A stretch of 64,000 nt of DNA from positions 218,692-282,691 of the forward strand of contig NZ_KE384431.1 of the NCBI RefSeq assembly GCF_000425665.1. Direction: 5' to 3'. This document shows positions 17,004 through 27,297 of this stretch, one piece after another. This DNA is from Gemella cuniculi DSM 15828. GTDB lineage: Bacteria > Bacillota > Bacilli > Staphylococcales > Gemellaceae. Each line of letters begins with the position of its first letter. Positions within the stretch are counted from its first letter, which is position 1. The notes under the pieces were generated by a model, which searched no databases, was not told the origin of the DNA, and worked only from the letters and a program-made list of their open reading frames with translations. The translations under genes were made by a program, and so were the position numbers.

Positions 17004-19286
17004 CCACAAAGAAAAGAAAACAAAGCGTATAAAAAAATTATTGAAAAAATAAAACCCCAAGCTATTATTCGTTTTGGGGCAACCTTTCCAAAAAATGAAA
17101 AAACAAAAGTTACTGACTACAATAACTTAGTTTATAATCTTAACGCTGTAAAATCTTTTAATGATGGATTAGTTAAAGGGGTTGCTATTCAAACGCCAGC
17201 TAACGCTGATAGTGAAACTACTAAAGTCAAATTATTAGAAATAACTAATAAAAAACCAAAAGTAGCTGTATTTAGAAATGAAACTACTAAAAAAGAATAT
17301 ACTATTTCTCTTGGCGATAGTTTGGCTGATATCTCCCCTGATTTTCGTGGATTAACTTTGGATAAAATTGGGAAAATCGAAGAAGCTAATATAGCTAAAG
17401 GTACAGAGTTCTCAAATGGCACTAGTATCGCTGTTGGAGATAGTGTTTATACTAATATCTATTCAGATTCATATCAAGATATTATGCTTAAACAAGCTAT
17501 AAATAATCACTTCGAACAAGAAAAAGATAACTTCTATCGTGAAAGAAAAATTAAAACATTATCATTATTTTTTATAGATAGCGTCTACTCTTACCGTGGT
17601 GAAGAAAATGATGGTTATCTAAAAACTAAGTTCGAGAACTTTTTAAAAGAAAAGTTAGAAAAAGAATTAGCTAAATTATCTGATAAAACTAGAAATATCG
17701 ATTTAGAATATCGTAGTTTTTTAAAGGCTTCTCTTAGTGATTTACCAGCTACTAATGGTGGATATTTCGCAGTAGATAATTCTACCGATGATGAAAAAAT
17801 AAAAGAAGAAATAGATGCTATTTTGCGTGATAAAGAAAAAATGTTATCATTTAAAAATAGTGATGGTACATGGAATACAAGGCGTTTTATCTTTTCTAAA
17901 TGGACTTTAAGAGAAGGTTGGGATAATCCTAATGTCTTTCAAATAGCTAAATTGCGTTCTAGCGGAAGTGAAATTAGTAAACTTCAAGAAGTTGGGCGTG
18001 GGCTTAGACTTCCTATCGACGAATACGGTAATCGTATATCTGATGAAGAATTTTATCTAACTTACTTAATAGATTTTAGTGAGCAAGATTTTGCTAATAG
18101 ACTTGTTAGCGAGATTAATAGTGATATTCCTCAAGGTAATGTTATCACAGATATAGATTTAGAACGAGTTGCGAAAACTAGAAATATTTCAGCAAATGAT
18201 TTATTTAAAAAATTAATCATTAATGATTTTATTGATATGAATAAAAACATTATCGAAGATAAACGTGATGAATTTTTCATCTCTTACCCAGAATTTAATC
18301 ACAGGTTAAATACGAAGAAAGTTATAGATAAAAATAAATTGAATAAAAACTACGTCAACATTCGTAAAAATAACTTCGAATCACTTAAATCTTTATGGGA
18401 AAAAATTAATAAAAAGTATTATTTAAAACTAGATAATATCTCTGATGATGAATTGAAAGAAGCTATTCTTAGTATCCTTAATTCTGGAATTTATGCTAAA
18501 GAATACGTTTCAATAACCGAAAAAAGATTGCATAGCCAAAATAATGAAATTAGTATTCACGATGGGAATATTAATTACTTCACTTTGGAAGAGGCTCTTC
18601 CTTACAATGAGTTCTTAAAAAGAATTAATAAAACTACTAGTTTGCCTATAACACTAGTACATGAATGTTTAGTTGAATACTCTAAAAATAATGAACTAAA
18701 TGAAGGATTCTTTAACAAAAAAACTCTTTCTAACTTTATAACTGGGTATCAATCTTGGTTACAACGTACATTTATAAATAGATTTAACTACAAAAAGATG
18801 AATGTGAAAATCAGTGAAACTGTTCTTACTACAATAGATGGTCTACCTCGTGAGAACATTATTCAAGGAAATATAGGTGTCTATAAGGATGATAATAAAA
18901 TCGTTCCTGATAAATTCTTATACGACAGTTTTGTCTATGATTCTCAACTGGAGAAAGAGAATATTGAACGAAGTAATGTTGATGAGGTTGTTGTATTTGG
19001 AAAAATCCCCCGTCGTAGTATTAGAGTCCCTCTATATTTTGGTGGTACTACTAGTCCTAACTTTATGTATGTTCTACAAAAAGAAGACGGTGACCTTGAA
19101 GTTAATTTAATCGTTGAAACTAAAGATGTTGATAGCGATACTGGAACAAGAATAGATGAAGACCTACGCATCGAAAGTGCAAGAAAATTCTTCGAAGCCT
19201 TAAAAGAGGACGGCGTTAACGTCACATTTAAAAAACAAATTCGAAAAGATGATATTATCAGTTTAATAAAAAAAGTTACAGAATAA
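17004..19286 (+). pseudogene. Type III restriction enzyme Res subunit, 5'-truncated
   Basis: The open frame begins right after a TAA at 17001 with PQRKENKAYKKI, which looks like the part of Res following the DE of helicase motif II (DEPQ/DEPH). All of the N-terminus with motif I is missing. Retained are RFGATFP (motif III region), SKWTLREGWDNPNVFQIA (motif V) and EVGRGLRLP (motif VI). The C-terminal nuclease domain is also kept, with LIVETKD as its catalytic E-x-K. The longest ORF with a start, a TTG at 17322, codes for 654 residues, but without ATP binding it cannot translocate or cut as a type III enzyme. No Mod methylase is nearby. This is a deletion remnant. Confidence 0.88.
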
Positions 19287-19368
19287 AAAATATAGAGTTC
19301 GCCTCAATTACTAATGCGACAAATTCGAACATACTTTCCAAACCTCTAAATATAAAAAAATTCAAAAT

Positions 19369-19405
19369 AAAACCAGAGCCCTACTCTACGTCTGGCTCTG
19401 GTTTT
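19369..19405. terminator. Bidirectional terminator between Res remnant and gatB
   Basis: AAAACCAGAGCC (19369-19380) pairs perfectly with GGCTCTGGTTTT (19394-19405). T-rich sequence follows on either strand. It serves the convergent gatCAB operon and the restriction gene fragment. Confidence 0.85.
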
Positions 19406-19413
19406 ATTATCTT

Positions 19414-20844
19414 CTATCTTTTCGCTATTTCTTCTAATAACATTTTGTTAATCATTTGTGGGTTAGCTTGTCCTTTTGAGGCTTTCATAATTTGTCCTAC
19501 TAAGAAGCCAATCGCACGATCACGACCATTTTTATAGTCTTCGATCGATTGTGGGTTGTTGTCTAATGCTTCTGTAACCCATGTTAACAACTGCCCAGTA
19601 TCTGAGACTTGTACTAGACCTTTTTCTTTAACTATTTTTGCTGCATCGCCACCATGTTCAATTAACTCAGCAAATACTTTTTTCGCAATTTTACTTGAAA
19701 TTGTTCCATCTGTAATCAACTTAATCATACCAGAAAGACCTTCTGCTGTAAGTGCTGTTTCACTAAGTTCTTTTTGAACTTTATTTAGATAAGCATTCAC
19801 ATCTACCATTAAATAGTTAGATGCTAATTTGGCATCCGCCCCTAGTTCTACAGTTTTTTCAAACATATCTGACATTTCTTTAGTTAATGTTAGTACGTGT
19901 GCATCGTATGCTGGTAACCCAAGTTCTTCTTGGTATCTTCTTTGACGTGCATCTGGAAGTTCTGGAATAGTTTTTCTCACCTCTTCCATCCATTCATCAG
20001 AGATAATCATAGGGACGATATCTGGTTCTGGGAAGTAACGGTAGTCGTCTGATCCTTCTTTAACACGCATTAGTTTCGTCGTTCCTGTTGTTTCATCAAA
20101 ACGACGTGTTTCTTGTTGAATTTCCCCACCTGATAGGATAACTTGCTCTTGACGTTTTTCTTCGTACTCTAAACCTTTTTTTACAAAAGTAAATGAGTTT
20201 AAGTTTTTAAGCTCTGTTTTTGTACCGAATTTATCTTGACCGTATGGGCGGATAGAAATGTTCGCATCACATCTCATAGAACCTTCTTCCATCTTAACAT
20301 CAGATACTTCAATGTATTGAATAATTGAACGAAGTTTTTCCAAGTAAGCGTAGGCTTCTTCTGGTGTTCTAATATCTGGTTCAGACACTATTTCGATAAG
20401 TGGTGTCCCTTGACGATTAAGATCAACTAGTGAATAACCATTTTTATGAGTCAACTTCCCTGCATCTTCTTCAAGATGTGCACGTGTTATTCCAATACGT
20501 TTAGTCTCTCCATTAACTTCTATATCTATCCAACCATTCTCTCCAATTGGCTGATCAAATTGAGAGATTTGATATGCTTTTGGATTATCTGGATAAAAAT
20601 AATTTTTTCTATCAAATTTCGATTCACGAGCTACTGTCATATTAAGAGCCATAGCTGCTTTCATTCCCCATTCAACTGCTCTTTTATTAACTACTGGTAA
20701 TACCCCTGGATATCCCAAATCAATAACATTAACATTTGTATTTGGTTCTGCTCCAAAGTGAGCTGGAGATGGTGAAAATATTTTTGAATCTGTTTTTAAT
20801 TCTACGTGGACCTCAAGTCCAATTACTGTTTCAAAATGCATCAT
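19414..20844 (-). CDS. gatB: Asp/Glu-tRNA amidotransferase subunit B
   Basis: GatB is the kinase and tRNA-binding subunit of GatCAB, which converts misacylated Glu-tRNA-Gln (and Asp-tRNA-Asn) to Gln-tRNA or Asn-tRNA. The 476 residues show the usual start, [14 protein letters not shown], and the cradle-domain motifs ([43 protein letters not shown]). The helical and YqeY-like tail ends [13 protein letters not shown]. Two ATGs follow AGGAGAAAC; the first is at 20844. It is the last gene of the gatC-gatA-gatB operon, seven bases after gatA. Confidence 0.97.
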   Translation of the reverse strand: MMHFETVIGLEVHVELKTDSKIFSPSPAHFGAEPNTNVNVIDLGYPGVLPVVNKRAVEWGMKAAMALNMTVARESKFDRKNYFYPDNPKAYQISQFDQPIGENGWIDIEVNGETKRIGITRAHLEEDAGKLTHKNGYSLVDLNRQGTPLIEIVSEPDIRTPEEAYAYLEKLRSIIQYIEVSDVKMEEGSMRCDANISIRPYGQDKFGTKTELKNLNSFTFVKKGLEYEEKRQEQVILSGGEIQQETRRFDETTGTTKLMRVKEGSDDYRYFPEPDIVPMIISDEWMEEVRKTIPELPDARQRRYQEELGLPAYDAHVLTLTKEMSDMFEKTVELGADAKLASNYLMVDVNAYLNKVQKELSETALTAEGLSGMIKLITDGTISSKIAKKVFAELIEHGGDAAKIVKEKGLVQVSDTGQLLTWVTEALDNNPQSIEDYKNGRDRAIGFLVGQIMKASKGQANPQMINKMLLEEIAKR

Positions 20845-20851
20845 GTTTCTC

Positions 20852-22312
20852 CTATTGTAATTCTATTTTTTTGTCGTGTAAATTGTAATGTTGTTCAAAA
20901 TTATATGCTACATCATATAAAGTTGATTCCGCAAATGGTTTCGCAATAAGTTGCATACCTATTGGGCGTTTTCCTTTAAATCCGCATGGAATACTTAATC
21001 CAGGTAAGCCTGCCATATTTACAGGAATTGTTAAAATATCATTTGCGTACATTGTTACAGGATCATCAATTTCTTCTCCAATATTGAACGCTACTGTTGG
21101 AGCTGTTGGTCCAATAATCACATCATATTCTTCAAACACTTTATCAAAATCTTGTTTGATTAAAGTTCTAACTTGTTGTGCTTTTTTATAGTAGGCATCA
21201 TAGTATCCAGAAGAAAGCACGTAAGTTCCTAACATAATACGACGTTTAACTTCTGCTCCAAAACCTTCTCCACGAGTTTTTTTATAAATTTCTTCTAAAT
21301 TGGTAGCATTAGGACTTCTAAACCCATAACGAATACCATCAAAACGTGAAAGATTTGAACTCGCTTCCGCTGATGCAATTACATAATAAGTAGAAATTGC
21401 ATGACTGGTGTTCGGTAGTGATACTTCTTCTACAATTGCTCCTTGACTTTCTAAATATTTCACACCATCAAGTACTGCTTTTTTTACATCCTCATCAATA
21501 CCAGATCCAAAATATTCTTTAGGTAAAGCTATTTTTTTACCTTTAATATCTCCGGTAATAATTTTACTAAATTCTGGAACTTCGATAGGTGCACTAGTCA
21601 TATCATGTGCATCTAACCCCGAAATAATTTCTAAAACTCGTGCATTATCTTTAACCGTACGAGTCATTGGTCCAATTTGATCTAGTGATGAAGCGAACGC
21701 TACTAAACCAAAACGTGATACACGTCCATAAGTTGGTTTTAATCCAACTATACCACAATATGAAGCAGGTTGGCGAACAGATCCACCAGTATCACTTCCT
21801 AATGTGAAGCTTACTTGACCTGCTGCTACTGCTGTTGCACTACCCCCACTTGAGCCTCCTGGTACCGCATCAAGATCGTGTGGATTTCTAGTTAATTTAT
21901 AATAAGATGTTTCAGTAGAACCACCCATTGCAAACTCGTCCATATTTAATTTACCCATTAAAATAGGATTTTCTGCATTTAATTTATTCATAACCGTTGC
22001 ATCGTATATTGGATTAAATCCTTCCAAAATTTTTGAGGCACATGTTGTTTGAATATCTTTCGTTACAATATTATCTTTAATTCCCATTGGAATACCGAAT
22101 AATTTTCCTGAAGTATCCCCTGATTCTTGATGTTTATCAAGCACAGCAGCTTCTTTTAGAGCAAGTTCCTCAGTTATTGTAATAAATGACCCTACTTTTT
22201 CTTCAGTCTCTTTTATTCTTTCTAACGATTCTTTTACTAAATCACTAGGTTTAATTTCCTTATTTTTCAGTTTAGATTCTAAACTTTCTATTGATTCATG
22301 TAATAAACTCAT
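20852..22312 (-). CDS. gatA: Asp/Glu-tRNA amidotransferase subunit A
   Basis: GatA is the glutaminase subunit of GatCAB; it frees ammonia from glutamine for transfer to the tRNA-bound Asp or Glu. The amidase-signature triad is present: the Lys in GIPMGIKDN, and the two Ser in [15 protein letters not shown] and [11 protein letters not shown]. The 486 residues match the family. I chose the ATG at 22312, with AGGAGATAATTTG upstream; a TTG one codon earlier is less likely. gatC lies 22 bases upstream. Confidence 0.97.
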   Translation of the reverse strand: MSLLHESIESLESKLKNKEIKPSDLVKESLERIKETEEKVGSFITITEELALKEAAVLDKHQESGDTSGKLFGIPMGIKDNIVTKDIQTTCASKILEGFNPIYDATVMNKLNAENPILMGKLNMDEFAMGGSTETSYYKLTRNPHDLDAVPGGSSGGSATAVAAGQVSFTLGSDTGGSVRQPASYCGIVGLKPTYGRVSRFGLVAFASSLDQIGPMTRTVKDNARVLEIISGLDAHDMTSAPIEVPEFSKIITGDIKGKKIALPKEYFGSGIDEDVKKAVLDGVKYLESQGAIVEEVSLPNTSHAISTYYVIASAEASSNLSRFDGIRYGFRSPNATNLEEIYKKTRGEGFGAEVKRRIMLGTYVLSSGYYDAYYKKAQQVRTLIKQDFDKVFEEYDVIIGPTAPTVAFNIGEEIDDPVTMYANDILTIPVNMAGLPGLSIPCGFKGKRPIGMQLIAKPFAESTLYDVAYNFEQHYNLHDKKIELQ

Positions 22313-22334
22313 CAAATTATCTCCTTACTAAATT

Positions 22335-22625
22335 TTATTCTATGATAGTAGGTACTTTAAATTGTCCTGCTTCAGTTTCTTTAGAGTTTTTTAGTACTTC
22401 TTCTCTATCCATTCCATCTTGAGCTACGTCTTCTCTAAATACATTAACTAAATCAAGAACGTGATAAGTTGGTTTTATATCCTCAGTATCAACACTATTT
22501 AATTCATTAAATAAATCTACAACTTTCTCTAATTTTTCAATATAACCATCTACTTCATCTTCTTGAATTTCTAATCTTGAAAGATGCGCAATATGATTTA
22601 CTTGTTCTTTTGTAATAGTTGACAT
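22335..22625 (-). CDS. gatC: Asp/Glu-tRNA amidotransferase subunit C
   Basis: GatC is the small subunit that wraps around GatA and stabilises the complex. The 96 residues contain the typical VNHIAHLSRLEI start and KPTYHVLDLVNVFREDV toward the middle. GGAGGAATTT precedes the ATG at 22625. It is the first gene of the operon and is preceded by a T-box leader. Confidence 0.96.
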   Translation of the reverse strand: MSTITKEQVNHIAHLSRLEIQEDEVDGYIEKLEKVVDLFNELNSVDTEDIKPTYHVLDLVNVFREDVAQDGMDREEVLKNSKETEAGQFKVPTIIE

Positions 22626-22689
22626 AAATTCCTCCAATTTTTTATTATTCTTTAACTATTTTATATTAGTCCAACACCACTTTTTTATC

Positions 22690-22915
22690 AAAAACGCCCC
22701 ACATAGTTTATTAAAACTATATGGGACGATTGTTATTTTCGTGGTGCCACCCTAATTTATATCAGAATACTGATACCTCTACAAATTATATTTTATTTTA
22801 TAAAAAGTGTTACTCATTTCAATCATTAATATTTAATCTCTCAGCCCATGGATCAAACTCTCTTTAAAAAAACATAAAATGAAATTCTTTTTATTTATCC
22901 TCTGTTACGGTTTAT
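22690..22915 (-). promoter_or_regulatory. T-box riboswitch leader of gatCAB (probable Asn specifier)
   Basis: The minus strand contains the T-box AGGGTGGCACCACG (plus-strand 22740-22753). Its terminator has a 15-bp GU-containing stem (CGTCCCATATAGTTT with AAACTATGTGGGGCG) and a T-run (22690-22729). Stem I elements AGAGAG and GGCTGAGAG are visible further up. Aligned with the ileS leader of the same window (GTTATCACTTT versus GTAACACTTT), the specifier would be AAC, an Asn codon (plus-strand 22809-22811). Thus low charged tRNA-Asn would switch on GatCAB. The T-box is certain; the specifier call is by analogy. Confidence 0.88.
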
Positions 22916-23112
22916 TTAATTATATTATACTAAACAATACTTATTGTCAAGAAAATTAAATAGAAAAATTTGATTACTACCTAATATTTTATAAATGTGC
23001 AACTAAGAAAAAATATATAATATTTTATATTTTTCTTTTTTGTTGCTAATATCAAAAAAATAGTATAATATGATTTAGTAAATAGATTAAATAAAATATT
23101 ATGAGGTATAAA

Positions 23113-24048
23113 ATGGAAAACTGGATTGAAATAACTATTCACACTACTAATGAGGCAAGCGAAATAGTTGAAGCTATTTTATTAGATTACGGTTCTACTG
23201 GAGTCGCTATTGAAGATCCCACTACACTTGAAGAAAATTTACACGATGACTTTGGAACTATCATTGAACTGAATCCTACCGACTTTCCTGATATTGGTGT
23301 TTTAGTTAAAGGTTATATCAATGAACTTAATTTCGATAAAGAAACATTTGAAATGTTCAAGTCTGAATTAGAAAATTTAGGAAAAAATATAAATATTGGA
23401 GATTTTTTCAAAATTGAAACTACTACTATTCAAGATAGCGACTGGGAAAATTCTTGGAAAGACTATTTTGATATATTAAATATTGGAGAAAAATTTGTTA
23501 TTGTTCCTACTTGGAAAGAATATAAAAATCTTGATAATAAGTATGTAATAAATATAGATCCTGGTATGGCTTTTGGTACTGGTGGACACGAAACTACCTC
23601 TCTTTGCATTAAAAACTTAGAAAAATATGTGAGAAATCACGATAATGTAATCGATGTTGGTTGTGGGAGTGGAATTCTTAGTATCGCTACAAGCTACTTA
23701 ACTGATGGTAAATTAAAAGCTGTTGATCTTGATAAACTTGCTGTAGATGTATCTTATGAAAATTTTACTCTTAATAATCTAGAAAATAGAATTGAGGTAG
23801 AACAAGCAAGTTTGCTTACAAATGAAAACAAAAAATACAATGTTATAGTTGCTAATATCTTGGCACATATAATTGAACTTATGCTTGAAGATGCGTATAA
23901 TTTACTTGAAGATGGTGGTTATTTCATTACTTCCGGTATTATTAAAGATAAAAAAGACGAACTATTAGACAAAATGTTAAAACAAGGATTCAGACTAGTT
24001 GAAGAAACTTCCGACAACGACTGGTATTCATTTGTAGTAACAAAATAG
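23113..24048 (+). CDS. prmA: Ribosomal protein L11 methyltransferase
   Basis: PrmA trimethylates ribosomal protein L11 using S-adenosylmethionine. The 311 residues show an N-terminal substrate-recognition domain, then NIDPGMAFGTGGHETTSLC. The SAM-binding VIDVGCGSGILSIA and the NPPY-like VANILAHII complete the signature. I chose the ATG at 23113 because GAGG lies seven bases upstream; the ATG at 23101 has no site. In many Firmicutes prmA follows dnaJ, but here it is alone, next to the gatCAB leader in divergent orientation. Confidence 0.93.
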   Translation: MENWIEITIHTTNEASEIVEAILLDYGSTGVAIEDPTTLEENLHDDFGTIIELNPTDFPDIGVLVKGYINELNFDKETFEMFKSELENLGKNINIGDFFKIETTTIQDSDWENSWKDYFDILNIGEKFVIVPTWKEYKNLDNKYVINIDPGMAFGTGGHETTSLCIKNLEKYVRNHDNVIDVGCGSGILSIATSYLTDGKLKAVDLDKLAVDVSYENFTLNNLENRIEVEQASLLTNENKKYNVIVANILAHIIELMLEDAYNLLEDGGYFITSGIIKDKKDELLDKMLKQGFRLVEETSDNDWYSFVVTK

Positions 24049-24346
24049 ATAATTGAACTTGCATGTGAAAAGTTTCGTTACTATTATTCTGTAATGCATC
24101 CTGAAACTCCGTTATTCAAAGAGAGTTTTACAATAATATTTTTAATATCAGCTAGTAAAGTTATTAATTAATTAATAACTAATAAAGAAAGATATAAGCT
24201 AAGGGAACTCTAAAAAAACAAATCGCCAGTTTTACAGCATTTTGCTTTTATTTTTTCTATAAAGGAACAATTATGAGAATTGAAATACCACAAAAAACAA
24301 AAACAATGTTAATATAATCAAATATAGAAAATTTCGGAAGTTTAAC

Positions 24347-24700
24347 ATGACAACAGATAGTATTATGTACTCAGTTGAAACAACAATTAAAGATAATAAA
24401 AAAGATGAGTTCATTGAATTAATAAAAAAATGGTAGAAAGTACTAAAAAAGAAAATAGAATCCTTACTTATCACCGACCTATCAGTGGAAATAAAATTAA
24501 TATAACTGAACAACTATAAAGATAACGAAGCAACAAAATTACATTTAGATAGTTTTGTTAAAAATTTCGCAACAGATTTCGCAACATTAGTTAATGTAAC
24601 TGCATATACAGTTTATGGAAAACCTAGTGTTGAAATTAAAGAAATTTTAAATGGATTTGATTCTATTTATATAAATGCAATTACTAGTTTTGTGAACTAA
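24347..24700 (+). pseudogene. Frameshifted ABM-domain (monooxygenase-like) small protein
   Basis: The start MTTDSIMYSVETTIKDNKK runs to IKKW, then stops. One base shift, in an A7 run near 24425, restores MVESTKKENRILTYH and SGNKINITEQ, which stops again. A second shift near 24515 restores YKDNEATKLHLDSF, VKNFATDFATLVN and KPSVEIKEILNGFD to the TAA at 24698. The pieces fit an antibiotic-biosynthesis-monooxygenase (ABM) type dimeric alpha-beta barrel, in which EQYKDNEATKLHL is the usual E-x-W/Y-x-D-x-E-A-x-x-x-H helix entry. With two frameshifts it is a pseudogene. Confidence 0.65.
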
Positions 24701-24745
24701 TAAAAAATGAATAAGTGGTCCTCAATTCGTATATATTTTAATAGC

Positions 24746-24778
24746 CCTCAAAAGTTTTCACTCATCCAACTTTTGAGG
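24746..24778. terminator. Hairpin between ABM remnant and hydroxyacid dehydrogenase
   Basis: CCTCAAAAGTT (24746-24756) pairs with AACTTTTGAGG (24768-24778), extended by AATAG/CTATT outside one mismatch. No strong T-run follows on either strand, so termination would be weak. Confidence 0.45.
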
Positions 24779-24820
24779 ACTATTACTGTATCCTATGATC
24801 TGAGATTTATTTTTCGTATA

Positions 24821-25837
24821 TTATTTGACTTTTGGTAATTCTATTGCATTAGTAGTCGAACCAGTCATTAATACATCATTTAGATTATCAAAACTAATCT
24901 CAATCATATTTGATAATGCTTCATCTGTATTCGAACCTACGTGAGGTGTTACTAATACTTTTGGATATAAATCTACTAATTCTCTTACTGTTTGATCTGA
25001 GATTTCATCTCCATCTTCAAAGTTTTTGAAGAAGAAAGCAGCTTCATTAGCAAATACGTCTGTACCAAATCCATCTAATTTTCCTGATTTGATTGCTTCT
25101 AGGATAGCTACGTTATCTTGTAATTCACCACGTGCAGTATTGATTAAAATAGCTCCATCTTTCATCTTAGCGATAAATTCTGCGTTAACCATTTTATCAT
25201 TTTTCCCCGGGAAGTAAGGAACGTGTAAACTTACAATATCACACTCTGCTAAAAGTTCATCCATTTCAACAAATTTTACTACTTCTTTAGCTGCATCACT
25301 TTGAAATACATCGTATCCTAATACTTCTGCTCCTAAACCTTTAAATAACATTGCTTCTGTTAAACCTATTTTACCTGTTCCTATTATCCCAACTTTACAA
25401 TTACGAATTTCCTTGCTGAACATAGCTCCATCGACACGGAAATCATATTTTGAAGTTTTGTTTACCGTATGACTCACATGACGTAGTAAAGACATAGCAA
25501 GTGTTAATGATAATTCTGCAATAGCATTTGGTGAATAACCTGGAACACGAGCAACACTCATATTATAATCAGCTGCTGCTTGCAAGTCTATATGATTAAA
25601 TCCTACAGTACGTGTAAATACATATTTAATACCATACTCTGACATCTTTTCAATATTTTGTCTGTCTGCCACGCAGTTTCCACGAAGAATTACCGCATCC
25701 ATACCTCCTGCTGTATCAATATTGTCGTGAGTTAATAATTCTTCTACTAATTTCAATTCGAAGTTATATTTGTTTAATTTTTCAAAAAATGGTACTTCAT
25801 TTGGACGAACACCATAACATACTACTTTAAGTGTCAT
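24821..25837 (-). CDS. D-2-hydroxyacid dehydrogenase (D-lactate dehydrogenase-like)
   Basis: This 338-residue NAD-dependent enzyme reduces a 2-oxoacid to a D-2-hydroxyacid. The Rossmann motif GIIGTGKIG is near residue 150, followed by NTARGEL with the substrate-binding Arg, and TPHVGSNT with the catalytic His. The N-terminal RTVGFNHIDL region matches D-lactate and D-2-hydroxyisocaproate dehydrogenases. The sequence alone does not fix the substrate. It lies 100 bases downstream of an AEC-family permease gene on the same strand, which suggests a shared role in organic-acid metabolism. Confidence 0.88.
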   Translation of the reverse strand: MTLKVVCYGVRPNEVPFFEKLNKYNFELKLVEELLTHDNIDTAGGMDAVILRGNCVADRQNIEKMSEYGIKYVFTRTVGFNHIDLQAAADYNMSVARVPGYSPNAIAELSLTLAMSLLRHVSHTVNKTSKYDFRVDGAMFSKEIRNCKVGIIGTGKIGLTEAMLFKGLGAEVLGYDVFQSDAAKEVVKFVEMDELLAECDIVSLHVPYFPGKNDKMVNAEFIAKMKDGAILINTARGELQDNVAILEAIKSGKLDGFGTDVFANEAAFFFKNFEDGDEISDQTVRELVDLYPKVLVTPHVGSNTDEALSNMIEISFDNLNDVLMTGSTTNAIELPKVK

Positions 25838-25941
25838 TTTATTATCCTTCTTTCTTTTTATTGTTGAAAATTAAAAGACGAGATTATCAAAATCTCGTCC
25901 ATTATTCGTTAAGGACGAGTATGTCCTATATTTATTTTATA

Positions 25942-27015
25942 CTAGTTAAAAATTCCTAGTGAACCAATAATCTGTACAATCACTATCCATATTGGCGTCA
26001 ATACTACAGCACCTAATGTACCTAATAGTGAAGCGTTAGATGCTAATACCGCATCCTTATCAAAACTAATTGCATAAGCAGCAGCTACTGTTGCAGGTGG
26101 TGTTGCCATCATAACTACAATAGTCCCTAACGCAGTTAAGTCAACTGGTAAAATATTTGTTACTGCTAAAACCGCCAAAATTGCAACATTAATAGCTGGA
26201 ATTGCAATTAATTTAATTGCAGAATAATACCAAGTTGGTTTGTTTGCTAAAGCATCTTTGAATGAAACAGAACCTAATGTTGATCCAATTGCTAACCATG
26301 CAAGTGGAGAACATAAACCAGCTAAGTAAGTTAATATTTGATTGAATTGTGGTAATGTTTGATCAAAGCGTAAAAACGCATACTCTTTAACAACTTTTGC
26401 ACCAGTTTTTGCATCAACTACAGATACACCAACTTTTGGAAGATATGCCTGGAATAACCAAATAAATAAACCTAAAAATGTAGCAATTACTATTGGATTT
26501 AAAAACATAGTTTTAATATTTTTCATTGTCATTTTTAATCCACTCATCTTAATGTATCCATATGAATATAAGAAAATACGATATCCAATATTAAAGATAG
26601 AGGCATATAATGTTCCAGTTGGCCCATAAATAGCTGTAACTATTGGAATACCAAAGAATGTTGTAGAACCAAAAATTGCTAAGACACGCATTGTATCTTG
26701 TTGATCTCCTTTGAATTGCATAAATAATGGTTTACTAATAAGAATTAAGACAATATATACAACTATTCCCCAAATAAGTACATTAATCCCTTGCGTTAAT
26801 TTCTTCTCATCAATATCAACTAGAAAAGATCTGAAAGCTAACGCTGGTAAAGAAACTGTCAATACAACATTAGTTAAAACTTTTGCTGTGTTATCTTTAA
26901 ATAAGTTTCTTTTACGACAAAAGTATCCTAATAAAATAATAGCAATACTTGAAATAATAGCAGTATTAATTTTTTGATCTGCTAATGTTTTTACAAAAAC
27001 ATCTAAAAAATTCAT
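25942..27015 (-). CDS. AEC-family transporter (malate/organic-acid permease-like)
   Basis: This 357-residue protein has about ten membrane segments in two halves, typical of the auxin efflux carrier (AEC) family, which in Firmicutes includes malate and malonate permeases. Family features include VLTVSLPALAF, GSTTFFGIPIV and the MATPPATVAAAYA segment near the C-terminus. GGAG precedes the ATG. A CitA/DcuS-type two-component system is encoded immediately upstream in the same orientation, and a D-2-hydroxyacid dehydrogenase downstream, so a carboxylate substrate is likely. Confidence 0.85.
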   Translation of the reverse strand: MNFLDVFVKTLADQKINTAIISSIAIILLGYFCRKRNLFKDNTAKVLTNVVLTVSLPALAFRSFLVDIDEKKLTQGINVLIWGIVVYIVLILISKPLFMQFKGDQQDTMRVLAIFGSTTFFGIPIVTAIYGPTGTLYASIFNIGYRIFLYSYGYIKMSGLKMTMKNIKTMFLNPIVIATFLGLFIWLFQAYLPKVGVSVVDAKTGAKVVKEYAFLRFDQTLPQFNQILTYLAGLCSPLAWLAIGSTLGSVSFKDALANKPTWYYSAIKLIAIPAINVAILAVLAVTNILPVDLTALGTIVVMMATPPATVAAAYAISFDKDAVLASNASLLGTLGAVVLTPIWIVIVQIIGSLGIFN

Positions 27016-27152
27016 GATATATAAATCTCCTTTATAAAATATTTTAAGTGTTGTAAGACACTTTTAAGACTTCTTAAATATATCATTAATAAAAAAATAT
27101 TCCAATATTATTAAAGTATTATAACTTATGTAAATAATGTAAATAGACAACA

Positions 27153-27194
27153 AAAATAGTTTATTCAAGCTTTTTTACTTAAATAAACTATTTT
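27153..27194 (-). terminator. Hairpin terminator after the two-component system genes
   Basis: AAAATAGTTTATT (27153-27165) and AATAAACTATTTT (27182-27194) form a long stem, extended inward by AAG/CTT past one mismatch. On the minus strand it ends in TTTTTG. Confidence 0.65.
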
Positions 27195-27297
27195 CACTTT
27201 CTTATATTTATATACATAAAGCTATTTATTTTATGTATTATATTTGAGTAATATTATTAAAAAATAAAGAACAGATATTTTAAATTTTATAGTACAG

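Noticed and set aside
17189..17422. Minus-strand ORF resembling a membrane protein opposite the Res fragment
   Set aside because: Antisense shadow; the plus strand here gives convincing Res sequence.
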